Source: Augochlora pura (Eukaryota; Arthropoda; Insecta; Hymenoptera; Halictidae). From it: a stretch of DNA of 64,000 bases. The stretch is taken from positions 13,443,714-13,507,713 of the forward strand of contig NC_135777.1 in NCBI RefSeq assembly GCF_028453695.1, given 5' to 3'. A program made the translations under genes and the position numbers. The notes under the pieces were generated by a model, which was not told the origin of the DNA, made no database searches, and worked only from the letters and a program-made list of their open reading frames with translations. Positions 10,981-22,177 of this stretch are shown piece after piece. Each line of letters starts with the position of its first letter. The first letter of the stretch is position 1.

Positions 10981-12690
10981 CGGGAACGCGGAGGCACGAG
11001 AGCCGCTCGATCTTGCAGCGATGGTGCAAGCAACAGCATCGATTGTCCCGCGATATCTGGCTGGCTTTCCGAGGGAATAGACTGTAATTGGAAACGATCC
11101 GTTCTCGAAAGTTCGCGTCGCTGCGGCGACTTTGCGGGGGAAAAACCGCGACTCCTGTAATTGCACGGGGCCGAAGCATCGCAATTAAGTGCGTCGAGCG
11201 ACGCGAGCCGACGTCGTTGGGGACATTCGGAGATCGCTGGTCACGGTATTTCTCCGAACGACTTCTCTTAATTTAATACCTCGTTCGCGATCCAAAACGA
11301 CAGAGGCGAACGGAGGGTAACGAACGAAGAAACGAGAGCGGAAAGACCGCGCGGAAACGAGACCGGCAGAGGAGGGGAAAAAAAAAAAAATAAAACGGAA
11401 GCGCGTTAAATTTTCCTTATCTACGAGCGGTCGTTTCACCGCGGGAGAAAGCATTGCGATGCGTAGCAAAAGTTCAGCAAGTTCCCTTAATTGCTGGTAA
11501 TATAATATAATTACCAGGTCACCGGTGCGCGCTCCTCCTAGCCGAATGGAGCGGAAACAAGCTTAAAGCCCCGCGCTCCCACCGGGCCGCCGCGAAGTAT
11601 TCCAAGGCACGAGAGAAAAAGACAGAAAGAGAGGAAGAGCGGCGAGGCGGAGGAGGAGGAGGCGGGAGAGAAAGGGTTCCCCTAATATGGCAACTCTAAA
11701 TTTGGCCTCGCCACCGAGACAAGTTATTGTTGTAGATATAAAAAGAGCGCCGGTGGTGGTACCGGTGGCCGGTACAATTAAGCTCCCTCTTCGTTTTGTA
11801 ATCGCGGCCGGGTGTGTGTGCTCGCGCGCGCGCCACCGTGCGTATACGCCGGGCGCTCGTGTGGGTCGACTGACCCCTTGACCGAGGAACGTTGGCACGC
11901 GTTGCCGACTCGCCTGGCACGTGTTAATAAAACACCCGCCGCCGCCACCACCGACGCGGTCGACGCCGCCACCGCCGACGCCGTCGTCGGTGGTTTACTA
12001 AATATTAACTTTTAAAACGTATCGCGCCGCCCTCGCCTGCCAAGGTGCCGGTTACACGCACCGCGCGCGCCGTTATTGTCGCGGCGCGACGATCCTCGCT
12101 CCCCCAACGAATCGCTTAATTATCACCGAACACCGATTGCCCGATAAACAGAGATTCGCCACCGCAGGAATTCTTCCGCATCTGATTACATTTATTGGGA
12201 ACGCGATACGAGGAAATAAAGATAGCCATTGAACACCGGTGGACATCGTAAACCGTCGCGACAATAACCGCGTACCGATGAAAAACAATGCGATAATGGT
12301 AGCCGCGCAATGCTTTGTTTTAGAGCGATGAAAAACGGTGTACCAGACTGCAGAGGTTTCCGCAGCCGGCGCATTGTTTTTGCTCGACAAAAGAATTCTA
12401 ACGTGTCTGACTATATACAGTTCTGCCACTTATAGCACGATATCGAGTCTACCGCCAATGAGGGCCGAGACAGAATAGCTTCTCCGTTGCGCCGTCACTG
12501 TGCACAACTTGTGCGACGATACAGAGTAAACGCCGTGTTTCCTCGTAGCCGTGGATCTATATGAAAGTGTGGGAAGTATAGCTGGACGGACCACGGTTGT
12601 CTCGGCACAAAATTTCTGTGACGCTAACAGTTGATTTCCACGTGTTCCCGCGGGAGGTGATCATGTTTCCAACGCTGCGATACGTTACAT
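10981..12690. other. CpG-rich block, no gene recognised
   Basis: Holds an A-run at 11379-11390 and a GCC/GAC triplet-rich stretch at 11940-11992. A TATA-like GATATAAAAAGAG sits at 11735-11747 ahead of a GGTACCGGTGGCCGGTACC-like near-palindrome, but no initiator or following gene supports a promoter. Open frames reach 118 codons (12073-12429 minus) without a motif. Confidence 0.5.
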
Positions 12691-13310
12691 TTTTCAGCCT
12701 CTTGCATTAGAACAACGTGTCAGAGTTGTCGTAAAGATTTCACACAGTTTTTCGATTCTACTGTTATCAATATCTAGATGTACAAAGATATAAGAAAAAC
12801 TAAAATTGATTGGCTATTTTTGAAAAATTATTGAGCACGAAGATGTGCTAATCGACGCATTTATGATAGAAATCGTAATGCAAGGGGTAAAATTATATTT
12901 GTAAAAGTGTGGTACTACTATGGTAGTATTACTGCAGTAAGACACACACGATAGAAACTCTCTGCAAATGTACGAAAGTTTCATGGTACATCTAGCGAAC
13001 TATATCAGAAGTAAACGTGCCAGATCACAGAAGCAGGGATGAAGTCGGTACAGTTCTCGTCCTTGCACCGCGATCTACTCTCGCAGCGGAAAGTATGTTG
13101 ACAGCTCCTCAAACGAGTAACTTTGTTAAAATTCGTCGAAATAACCTGAAACTTGTTGAAACGCTAGTCGGACTAGTTTGCTAAAAAATAAGTAAAAATG
13201 GAATTTTTAGGTTGCAGTTGGTTCAGACGATAACAGCATTAAAAAATTATGTCTCTTCAACTTTTTCATCCGAAACTATAACGAAAATTTAAAAAAAAAC
13301 TCGTCTCGCT
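12691..13310. other. AT-rich block, nothing recognised
   Basis: AT-rich DNA. A small palindromic stretch (GTACTACTATGGTAGTATTAC) lies at 12912-12932. No open frame or transposon end is visible. Confidence 0.55.
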
Positions 13311-14290
13311 AGTCTCGGCAGCTCGCATGCTGAAAATTGTGTCATATCATTTGGAAAAGCTGTCGACATACTTCCCGTGACGCGAGTGTATATAGCCGCG
13401 GAATGTGTAGAAGGATTGCAGGATATTACAACTTTCATTCGAACCGCGTCTCGAGACTTTAAAAATCGCGGCGATAGCCCCTGAGGTGGGTCAAGCTGCC
13501 GAGAATCGAAACTGAAAACTGGGAATTGTATGTAGGTCCCCGGCTCAGCCTCCAGCGTATACTGCATCGGTCAATTTGCGAACGCGTCCACCGAAAGGCA
13601 ATCGAGTGTAAATCAGACCTAAGGATCTCGATACCGCGAGATACGAGGCGAGAGTCCGCGAGCGCGCGCTCCACGGCGTGGCGCTCCGGAATAAGCTGTA
13701 GATCACGCGTTCGCCGTATTTCCTTGTAACGAGTGGTAAATTTGTATCGGCGACTGTTACGCGACGGAGATCGAGCGTCGCTCACCTCGGCATCCCGCGA
13801 TATCCGCGCAAATATTCTGTCCTATTCTACGTCACCTAGATCTTGTCTCTGGTTAGCGGCAATTTTGTTAATCGACTCGGCGGCGCCGATTCCGTGCAAT
13901 CTTGCGGCCGAGGGTTTATTATTCGATGGTATCGGCAGGACGCGTTAAGTAGCGAACGCCTGTATCCCGGCTAGGCCTGCTAGGTATCGCGATATCTCGA
14001 AATTAAATTTCTAACCTCGGAATTGAATTCCTGCGCGATCTAAATTACCGCCGCGAATTAAAGCTGCGGGCGCGTACGGGCCGAAGTGGTCGCGCGTATT
14101 TGCTCTCGATATCGTGATAATCGAGATACCAAAACCGGATAGGCGACCCCCTTTTCGGCCTCTTCCTAGTCCAGCGGACCGTGGCGAAAATAATCGGACG
14201 TCGAAAATCCAAGCGTAACGAAAGCTCGTAGAGACTGCTCGTAAAGAAATTGGCTGTTAGACTTCTGATGACGCGGGGAATTCGGGGGCA
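13311..14290. other. CpG-containing block, no gene recognised
   Basis: Mixed to CpG-rich DNA with a 108-codon minus frame (13459-13785) and a 71-codon plus frame (13733-13948). Neither shows a motif. Confidence 0.55.
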
Positions 14291-14294
14291 TTAA

Positions 14295-14947
14295 CCCTTC
14301 GCACACGAAGTCACTGTGATCCTAAATTCAAAATAGTTATATTGATTTACAGTAGTTCTGTTTTATTTGACCAGATGCATTTTATGCGTATGAAATTGAG
14401 CCACCCGACTCATACAACAGCGACACTTTCAACAGTACTATGGAACTCCATTTACATGAACTCGGCGGGAGACAACCAGTTCGTATAACTGGGTACGTTC
14501 ATATAATAGGGGTCCGCAGATTATCCCCGCTACTTGTAACTTTTCGTTCAAATAACCGGAGTTCGCGTTCGGATAAATGGAATTACACCCTCCGCTGTCA
14601 CACTTCCTATGCGAGGCACGTATGTCACACAATTTTCGAACAACTTCCACCGAAAAACTAGCAATGCTATCGAGACCCAAAAATTTGGGAATATAATTCA
14701 AACATTCTGGAACAGCGTTTCCTTTACTAGAATTTTATATCTCCCTTCCAAGTGTATTTTATTAATCGTTACCTGTTCGAAAGAAATGTAGGTTATTTTG
14801 AGTCAGTGTGAAAGCGACGAGCTTATCAAACATTCAATTCACTTTTCAGGACAATAATCTAATAGATCATGATAAGCAAGTTATTTTTAAAAGTGTAAAG
14901 ATAATTTATTTTTTTTTTTTTAATACTGACTACTCGAGTGTATAGGG
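14295..14947. mobile_element. piggyBac-type non-autonomous element (CCCT ends), about 650 bp
   Basis: Bounded by TTAA at 14291-14294 and 14948-14951. The left end reads CCCTTCGCACACGAAGTCA. The right end on the other strand reads CCCTATACACTCGAGTAGTCA, so CCCT, CAC, CGA and AGTCA align with one 2-bp insertion. The interior is mixed, with an oligo-T run near 14909, and has no transposase-like frame. It is longer than the other TTAA elements here, so it may be an internal deletion derivative rather than a compact MITE. Confidence 0.7.
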
Positions 14948-14951
14948 TTAA

Positions 14952-16261
14952 AAATGTGCACGAACTAGAAATTTCAGGATATTAGTGATCAAAAGACATA
15001 AAAGTAAAAAAAATTAATTTGTCGACATCGGAAACATACGTACTGAAAATTAAAAGTCCAAAAATTCATGGACACGAAGACCCAAGGTCTTATATTACTT
15101 GTACAAGTACAAGCATATGGAAATCCGCGTTGAAAATCTGCGAAAGTGAAATCCTCGGAGCACCGCCGACGATTTCTGCAGACGGTGCGTGACTACCATC
15201 GTCGACTCGCTATAGCAGTCGGCCAAATTAAGCGACGCCCGGTCTTCGTCCCGATCGTCCGTCCGTCTACGGGCCCCGAGTTCGAAAACATTTACCAGGA
15301 TTCCGCGAGATAACCCCGCGCTTACGAGCGGCAACTTTTTATCTGGCGTCACGATATACGAGCCGAACTCCCAGTTTTCTATGTTCCGAGGCCCGGACGG
15401 CGAGCGCTGAAACGTTTACCCACACTGATAGCGATCTAGAGTGCAACGCCTATTTGCCGGGTTGCCCGGCTGCGGGAACGATCCAACCGGGCCAACGACA
15501 CGCCGCCTTCGAGCCGGCAACGGCCCGATCATCGCGGCTTTTTACACCGTCTCGCGATTCGATGCCGGTGCATTGCACCTTCCGTCCCATTCGCGGAAAC
15601 GCGAAAGAGAAACGTTCACCACGGGTGAAAGAAAAGAATCGCTTCCTCTAAACGAGCGAGCGGTTTCCTTCGAACGGAAGAATGGAAACGGCGAGCCGAG
15701 GCGCGGCGCTTTCGATCGAGTTGGGATTGGCTCGGATTGATTGGGTGTTTGATTGTGGACAGATTGATCGGTGCATCGTGAAGAAGGTGGGCTGCATTGT
15801 TAATGCGGTGCCCGTTTCAACTCTTGATGCTCGTTTATTATTTATCGAACTCATTCGGTTGGCGAAATGCGAATTTAAATCAACAATTTCTGTTTTACTT
15901 GTCAGCTTGTGTGCAAAAGGCCTGCCGTATTTACACGCACGTTCATTCGAATTAAAAAAGCAGGTACCATTTGATCACAATCTCTCTCTCTCTCTCTTTT
16001 TCTCTTTATCTCTCCATTACGCTCTCCTTCCTTTACATATTTTCTGCAAAACCTGTCACTTTCTCTCTTGCTATTCACAACACCAGCAATCATGTTCCTT
16101 GCTCTTATCACTTTATTCATCGCCAGTTTTCTTAAAATCGATGATCAAAATTCTTTCCCTAAAATAATTTAGGTTAATATGGCGTGGCCAGTCCTTTTGA
16201 AATTTTTATTAAAAAAAAATATCGAGCTTTTGCGAGACACAGTTTAGTCATTAAGAATCCC
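14952..16261. other. Mixed block, no gene recognised
   Basis: AT-rich to 15110, then CpG-rich, then AT-rich from about 15770. A plus frame is open for 161 codons (15682-16167) and crosses a CT-rich run at 15982-16015. Its translation is Ser/Leu-rich in that part and matches nothing I know. Confidence 0.5.
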
Positions 16262-16265
16262 TTAA

Positions 16266-16472
16266 CATGTTCTACGTAGACTATTTATTACTCGACTCTT
16301 CACAGCCATTTGATATTTTATTATAACTTGATATATTATATGTAATGATTAATTATCGCATACATAACAATGAAATAAACATATTACGACTCACTGTTGC
16401 GATAGAAAATAATTTTTTAGTAAACAAACATCTAAGCATCTATTATCGGTGGTACATGTGACACGGAACGTG
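16266..16472. mobile_element. piggyBac-type MITE (CAYGTTC ends), 207 bp
   Basis: TTAA lies at 16262-16265 and 16473-16476. The left end reads CATGTTCTACG and the right end on the other strand reads CACGTTCCGTG, sharing CAYGTTC. The interior is AT-rich and noncoding. The ends are short and diverged, so the call is less certain than for 1856 or 46129. Confidence 0.55.
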
Positions 16473-16476
16473 TTAA

Positions 16477-18730
16477 CTGGCTTCCGGTAAATAAAGTGTT
16501 CTTCGTATGCTCTTCATAATTGTTGGAGATTCAAATTTGTTATTCCAGCATTCAAGGTTCGTTGATGAAAACACGCCAATTGACCGAGTGTCATAGGTTG
16601 GGTAGTTTTACTCGCCGCCGGTGGCAGAAAGACAGCGTCGCACCTTGGTCCAGCATCAGTAGAATGGGCCGTCGCCCCGGTCAATGGTCAGACTGGCAGA
16701 AAGTGGGTACGGCTGTACGGCGTGTCTCGGTTCTCTGCTATCAGGTGCAGAGGTGAAACGACGAGACACGTCGGGATTTAGAACGTCGGGGAGAAAGAGA
16801 GAAGGAGAGAGTTTACGAGCACGTCCTCGGCAGCGCGCACCGCCGTGTTTCTAACAGGCTCAAGGCCGTAGATGTTGCGCCAATTATGCGATTAATCGTT
16901 AAACGCGCGCTCTTTCGACCCGATGTCGGCGCCGAGCGAGCATCGCAGCGAACGGTCTCCCGCTGGCGCCATAAATCGAGCGGACCGGCCGGGAATCGAC
17001 GAAATGCCGGGACGCGTCCGTCGGTTTTCAAAATGTGTAAATAAATAAGGACGAACGGGAACGAAACAAGAGCACCGGCCCGTGAAAATATTATCGGGCC
17101 CGTCCGTTTTCCAACGGCGGTGCCGCGCGCGAGGTAATTGCGCGGCTATTTATTGGCTGCGATCATTTTTTACTCGGCTCGACAAAGTGCGCGCTCGCGA
17201 ATTACAATGTATCGCCGGCGCCGATACCGATCGTAAATCACCCGCGATTTATCGGCCGATCGGCCGTGCGTGCGTGCGTGCGTGCATGCGTGTCCCGGCC
17301 GCGTTCGTAATTTTTGACGCGACGACCGGCGACGCCCGACACCGATCATTTGACCCATTGACACCCCCGACCTCTCCAATCGAAAATAATTCGATTTCGA
17401 CCGATCCGATCCGCACGGGTCACGGTCCGCGACCTGGCCGAGGTCCTCGAATATCTCTGTTGTTTCGAACGGCCATCGGCAGGGGTGCGCCGGTAGCCGA
17501 CATTGAAACCGGGTCGGGATCCCGAAATTTCTAGGAAAGTTATACGAAAAACTTGGTCGATGAAGCAGGAAAAAACATCGCGTTTATTGTCGTTGAAATC
17601 TTCCTAACAGTACGAATATTATAATATTTTAGTATTCCCACCTGACCCGATTCGACTTTCGGCTATCGAGCTTTACGATTTTGACGCTATCGAATTTGAC
17701 GAATTTGAAACCGTAGTTCTCGGTGATGCGGGTTCCCGCTCTCTTCGATTTCCTGGATTTTCGGAGGATCGAGGTAGAGCAGATCTCGATCGAGCTGCGT
17801 CGATCGAAGGCAGCGACCCGTACCGTTACCGGTACGCGCTCGACGCGAGAACGAGAGCAGCGGGAAAAGTCCGTGAACCCGCGGCTGGAAAGTAGACGAG
17901 GAAAAGGCTGCGGGACGGAGGTTCACGTGGAATCGTGCGCACTCGATCAGGAAAAGTTAGCGTCCCGACGCGGCGCGGCGAGGTGAAACCGCGGCGGAGC
18001 CGTAGCCCGGTAGAGCCGAGCGGAGCGGAGCAGACCGATCGCCTCGTGGGAGTAGTATCTTTCCTCGTGTCGCGATCGTACAGCGATACGACCGACTCTC
18101 TATACTCGGATATTGTGGCGAATCGATGGGAGCCGCAGCGGATCTGTATTGTCGCGGCCTGCCGGCATTCCCCGTAGACCGCGACGCGGCGGCCGAGTTC
18201 TTTTCCGTCTGCGCGGAAACGCGACGCCGTCGTCCGCGTTCGAATCCCTCGGAACAAACCCGCGACGATCCCGCCTCGCAAACGATGCTTCCTGAACGCG
18301 GCAGCTCAATTTTAACGGTCCTGCTTCCGCGCTGATTCGATGCCTGGACCCGGCACCGATATTTTCAAATATTCCGGCCGTTCGCAGCTTTGCTCGTTGC
18401 GGATGTGCGCGACCTTCCTGTGATGTGAAACTCGATACACCGGCCGCTATTATACAACCTTTGCGCGCCGGTTTACCGTCCGCGGATATTTTCGATGTTT
18501 TCGGTCGATTTGAAAGGAATTTTCACGCCTCGGAAGCCACGGGGTCACGGGATCGAATTTAAATTCATTTCGCGATTACCGATGGCCATGGGGTTGATTT
18601 CGTCGCGTCGCGCGGCTGGAAAAATTGGGGAAATCTTTATTAACTTGGAGAATGTAGGGCGGGTATTTTTAGAGCAGATAATCTGAACTTTCGTCGGTCG
18701 CGCAAAATGGTGTGGATTCGCGCAGAGTTG
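16477..18730. other. CpG-rich block, no gene recognised
   Basis: Holds the (CGTG)n run at 17264-17292. Frames of 150 codons (17082-17534 plus) and 151 codons (17826-18281 minus) are open, but each overlaps others and has no motif. A plus-strand frame at 16520-16756 follows an acceptor-like TTATTCCAG at about 16540 and is the only exon-like shape here; its product is not recognised. Confidence 0.45.
17264..17292. repeat. (CGTG)n microsatellite
   Basis: About seven copies of CGTG with one CATG interruption. Confidence 0.9.
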
Positions 18731-19570
18731 CTCTGTGTTCGTTTATTTATTTATTTACCAGCGACGTGCCAATTTCACGCTCCGTTTCTCTACAAAAATT
18801 CAACGTGGTAAAAATAATCACAATAATAATAATGAAAATAAAATATTAATAAAAATAAAAAGGAAATGCGAGATATGAAAACATGTTTGTAATGTAAAAA
18901 GTAAACAGAAACTGAACATCCCGGTATCGAATAATATTATATTCTTGATGTTTAGATTTAGCAAAATCATCAATGAGTAAGCCAACGTTAGTCATAATTG
19001 TATATAAAGTTAAAGTTTTAGCCACAATGAAAATCCTAAAGGTTCAGTACGGAGAAATCAAGACAGAAAAAAATAGCACGAAAACTCGCAGGATTCTCAT
19101 AAAAGATCGTGGATTATTACACAACTCGTTAACAATTTGTTAGTCAATAATTTAGATCTACTGTGACATGTATAATTCTATGCAGCAGACGAAGATCACT
19201 GGCAATTATTCTTCGATTAAATGGCAAATTTACTTATAACATTGCTAAAACCATCATTGACTAAATATAGCAGATCCAGACCTTTTCATTACGCCATTGT
19301 ACTGAAACAACAAAAAGTAATCCTTGAGGAAAGATTCCAGGATTATGTACAAGAATTTCTGCACACATGAAATTTCGTAGCGCAGAATCGACACACACAC
19401 ACACACACACTGTAAAGAATCCACATCAACGTGAACTCTGCGCGAATCGGATGAATACTTTGGCCCACGCAGAAATGAATCAGTCGACGGAAGAAAGTTG
19501 GCGAGATACGTCACAACAATTTGAATAAAAGAATGTCCTTGAGGTAGCCGACAATACAGTGTTAGAACCG
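18731..19570. other. AT-rich block with a minus-strand (TTTA)n tail-like run
   Basis: GTTTATTTATTTATTTA at 18740-18756 reads as an (AAAT)n tail on the minus strand, a form that LINE 3' ends often take, but no retrotransposon ORF is visible beside it. (AC)n occupies 19391-19410. The rest is AT-rich without a recognisable frame. Confidence 0.4.
19391..19410. repeat. (AC)n microsatellite
   Basis: Ten perfect AC units. Confidence 0.9.
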
Positions 19571-20932
19571 CGAAGTAAAATTACCGCGGCTCCGGTCGGA
19601 CAATCAAAGGCTTCGGCGTGGCATTGAAACAATTGTAGTCCAGCCGGGTGCTGGAAAGTCTCTCGGTAAGGATCGGTGGAATTTCCGGCGGCGTCGATCC
19701 GAAAAATAATTCAGCCGAGATAACTTTCTCGCGGCCGAGCCAGCCTGAGAAAGACCAGCGCGAGCGGCCAATAGAATCGGCGCGGTTGCAGCGCGGCGGT
19801 AATAATCAAATATTTGCATTCGATCTGCCTGGGAAACTCATTACGGGGACACGCAATCGGCACGGTATGGTCGATTCGAGATCGTGTGCGAGCAGTTCCG
19901 GCGATGAGGAATTGGCGGAGAGAAAAAGGAGGAAAGAGAGAGGGAAAGAAATAGGAAGAAAGAAAGAGAGAAAGATAAAGAGAGAGAGGGAGAGAGAAAG
20001 AGTCGCGGGTGGCACCATCGGACTGGCGCGCGTTTCGAAACGCTTCGAACGGAAATGCATCATAGATGGGGCGCGGAGGTTTTCCAATCGTGCGTCAGCT
20101 CGTTAATAAAGGTTCAATGAAAACGGCTGCATGATGCGCGCGTCAAAAGCGGCGAGAATCAATGAGCGTTGCACGGAAAATGTCGTCTGCTTGGCGCGCG
20201 GCGAGCGGTGCGCGTGCATCCCGGAGCGGATAGACGAGTTATTGTGCGCGTGGCCACGCGTTCCCGTGGTTTTTCCAGTCAAAAAGCCGGCCGGGCTGAA
20301 AGAAAAAGTAAAAGCCGGCCGGCCTGGACTTGCCGAAGGTTCCCGCTCTACCGGCGCCCCTTTTATTTTTATTTTCCCGTTTTTTTTTTCACTCTCTTCG
20401 TGACTTTCGATCGCGAAACTCTTCTCTAGAGGGGCTCATAAAAGATTGAAGCCACAATGAGGCACGTGATCCGGCTGCCGGATGAAAGGCCGAGCTGCGT
20501 CACGAGGCGCGGGTGCGGCGGCAGCGGCGGCGGCGGAAAGGAACGCGGAATCCGTCGTATTTTGCCTTGCGGTCGACACGCGACCCCTTTGCCTTTGTCC
20601 GTTCATTTTCGTCGGACGGATCTGCCCGGGGGTTGCCTCGGCCTGGAAAAGGAAACGTCTACGTTTTCTTCTCGTTACGACCCATGTCCCGGAAAGAAGC
20701 TTGACGCTGCGACCGCAGCCATTTCCCGATAAAACAACTCCGCGCCTCGCGACGGACACGTCAATCAATACTTCGGCTTGATTTCGAGATAACGAGCCAT
20801 TGGGAAAGCAGTGCCGAAGGTCGGATACCACCAGGAACAAGAAGCAGAGTTACTCGTTGCGGCACGGCAATTGCATGTGCTAAATGCACAATTAGATGAA
20901 ACGCCGCATTTCAAAAAATTGAAATCGTTGCA
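19571..20932. other. CpG-rich block with purine tract, no gene recognised
   Basis: A GA-rich purine tract spans about 19919-20000. A direct repeat of AAGCCGGCCGG occurs at 20283-20293 and 20313-20323. Frames of 152 codons (19648-20106 plus) and 134 codons (20436-20840 minus) lack motifs; the first runs through the purine tract as Arg/Lys/Glu. Confidence 0.5.
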
Positions 20933-20936
20933 TTAA

Positions 20937-21188
20937 CCGTTGCACAGCTGATGTGATATTTGTACGCGCGGCGGATATACGGTCAAATGTGACCCCTAAA
21001 CTGATATTGCTTTAAGTCGTTTGAAAAACAGCCGTGTTTGTTATAACGTGTGGTGAATAAAATAATTTTTTGCAAAAATAAAATTTAGAGAAAAATAAAT
21101 AATTTCCTCTTTTTATGAATACGTTTATAAAAACGTAAATAACTTGAACTCGCGCGTCTCGCGAGACCCTGCGTTAACTGGCGGAAGG
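20937..21188. mobile_element. piggyBac-type MITE, diverged ends, about 250 bp
   Basis: TTAA lies at 20933-20936 and 21189-21192. The left end reads CCGTTGCACAGCT and the right end on the other strand reads CCTTCCGCCAGTT, which agree at 7 of 13 positions. The interior is AT-rich in a CpG-rich setting and has no open frame. The ends are weak; the call rests on them plus the paired TTAA and the composition change. Confidence 0.45.
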
Positions 21189-21192
21189 TTAA

Positions 21193-21996
21193 TTAAACTA
21201 CGGCGTACGGGATTTACGTATTTATCAGGAAAAACTTCATGGAAACAAATTCGATAGACCCAGCATAATTACGCAGTTGAAAACAGTGTAAATACGTGAC
21301 ATTAGTGATTAAAACTTTGTGCGAGAGTGCCTCGGAACTGGAATATCGGACTTGCGGCTTTTTCCTTGCAGCCTGAGGAATAGATCTCGGAGTCAAATTT
21401 TATTCTACGTAACGATAACGGGAGCTTCGTTTTAAGAGACGGAATAATTAACGTTGACTTTTGACTGCACTGTACATTAATTTCATCGAGTCTTTAATCC
21501 TTCATTTTGCATCACATTTTCAACACGTTGCGTGCAAGGTAACGCATTGTTATGTTATAATTTCTTCTTATCAATTTTTCGTATAATATTTATTTCGACA
21601 TGTGGCAATTGAAAATTTTCAGAAATTAAGTAATCAAATAACAATATTTATTCTGCGATTGCGAGTGTTAATAATTTTGTTTGGTTCTGCGATGAAACTT
21701 GATTTTAGCTTTAGATTTTGTAGTATTTCTATGGTTGACGCGATTCTTTGAACAGAGAGCTGTGACGTTTTCATCCTAAGTGTGCTGAACACTCACTAGA
21801 AATGAAGTAAAATGATTTACTCACCTAATTGCTGACGCCGCCATTCACTCGCTTCTTTCTACTTTTAATTTATCTCTGCTGCAGTCCTCTGCTGGCTTCA
21901 TCCTTGAGTCGCGCAGCTAACAATCTCCTTATGATCTTCTCGATCGTCAAAGTATCTCTGCAAACATAAAAATGCGACCGGGTTAAAAATTGTTGC
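21193..21996. other. AT-rich block, no gene recognised
   Basis: AT-rich DNA up to the long inverted repeat. A solitary CACGTTGC-type end lies at 21524, but no convincing partner end was found. There is no open frame of note. Confidence 0.5.
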
Positions 21997-22177
21997 AAAA
22001 ATGTAAAGTACTTAATAAAGCATACAGTATTATCGTGAGTGCGCAGTAACTCTGGAGCAGTAGCTATTGACACACTTACCCCAAATGCATAATGTTTATG
22101 GTATCAATTGTCACGACTCTCAGGTTACTGCTCACTTACGATAATTTTGTATGCTTTGTTAAGTATTTCATATTTTT
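21997..22177 (+). repeat. Long imperfect inverted repeat (hairpin; candidate structured RNA or foldback element)
   Basis: The left arm (about 21997-22070) and right arm (about 22104-22177) are imperfect reverse complements over roughly 74 bp, with a 33-nt loop. Blocks such as TACTTAA, AAAGCATACA, ATTATCGT and GCAGTAAC are matched exactly, with small bulges. Of the transition differences in the outer two-thirds of the stem, most would still pair as G-U if the plus strand were transcribed. It is longer than a usual insect pre-miRNA. It could be a foldback transposon relic or a hairpin RNA precursor; I see no TTAA or TA duplication that fixes it as a transposon. Confidence 0.7.

Noticed and set aside
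11735..11747. TATA-box-like sequence
   Set aside because: No initiator or downstream transcript evidence; AT-rich hexamers of this kind are expected by chance.
18225..18262. tRNA B-box-like GTTCGAATCC
   Set aside because: No A-box, anticodon arm or acceptor stem could be placed around it.
21522..21790. Possible TTAA element starting CACGTTGCG
   Set aside because: Neither side has TTAA, and the proposed right end matches at too few bases.
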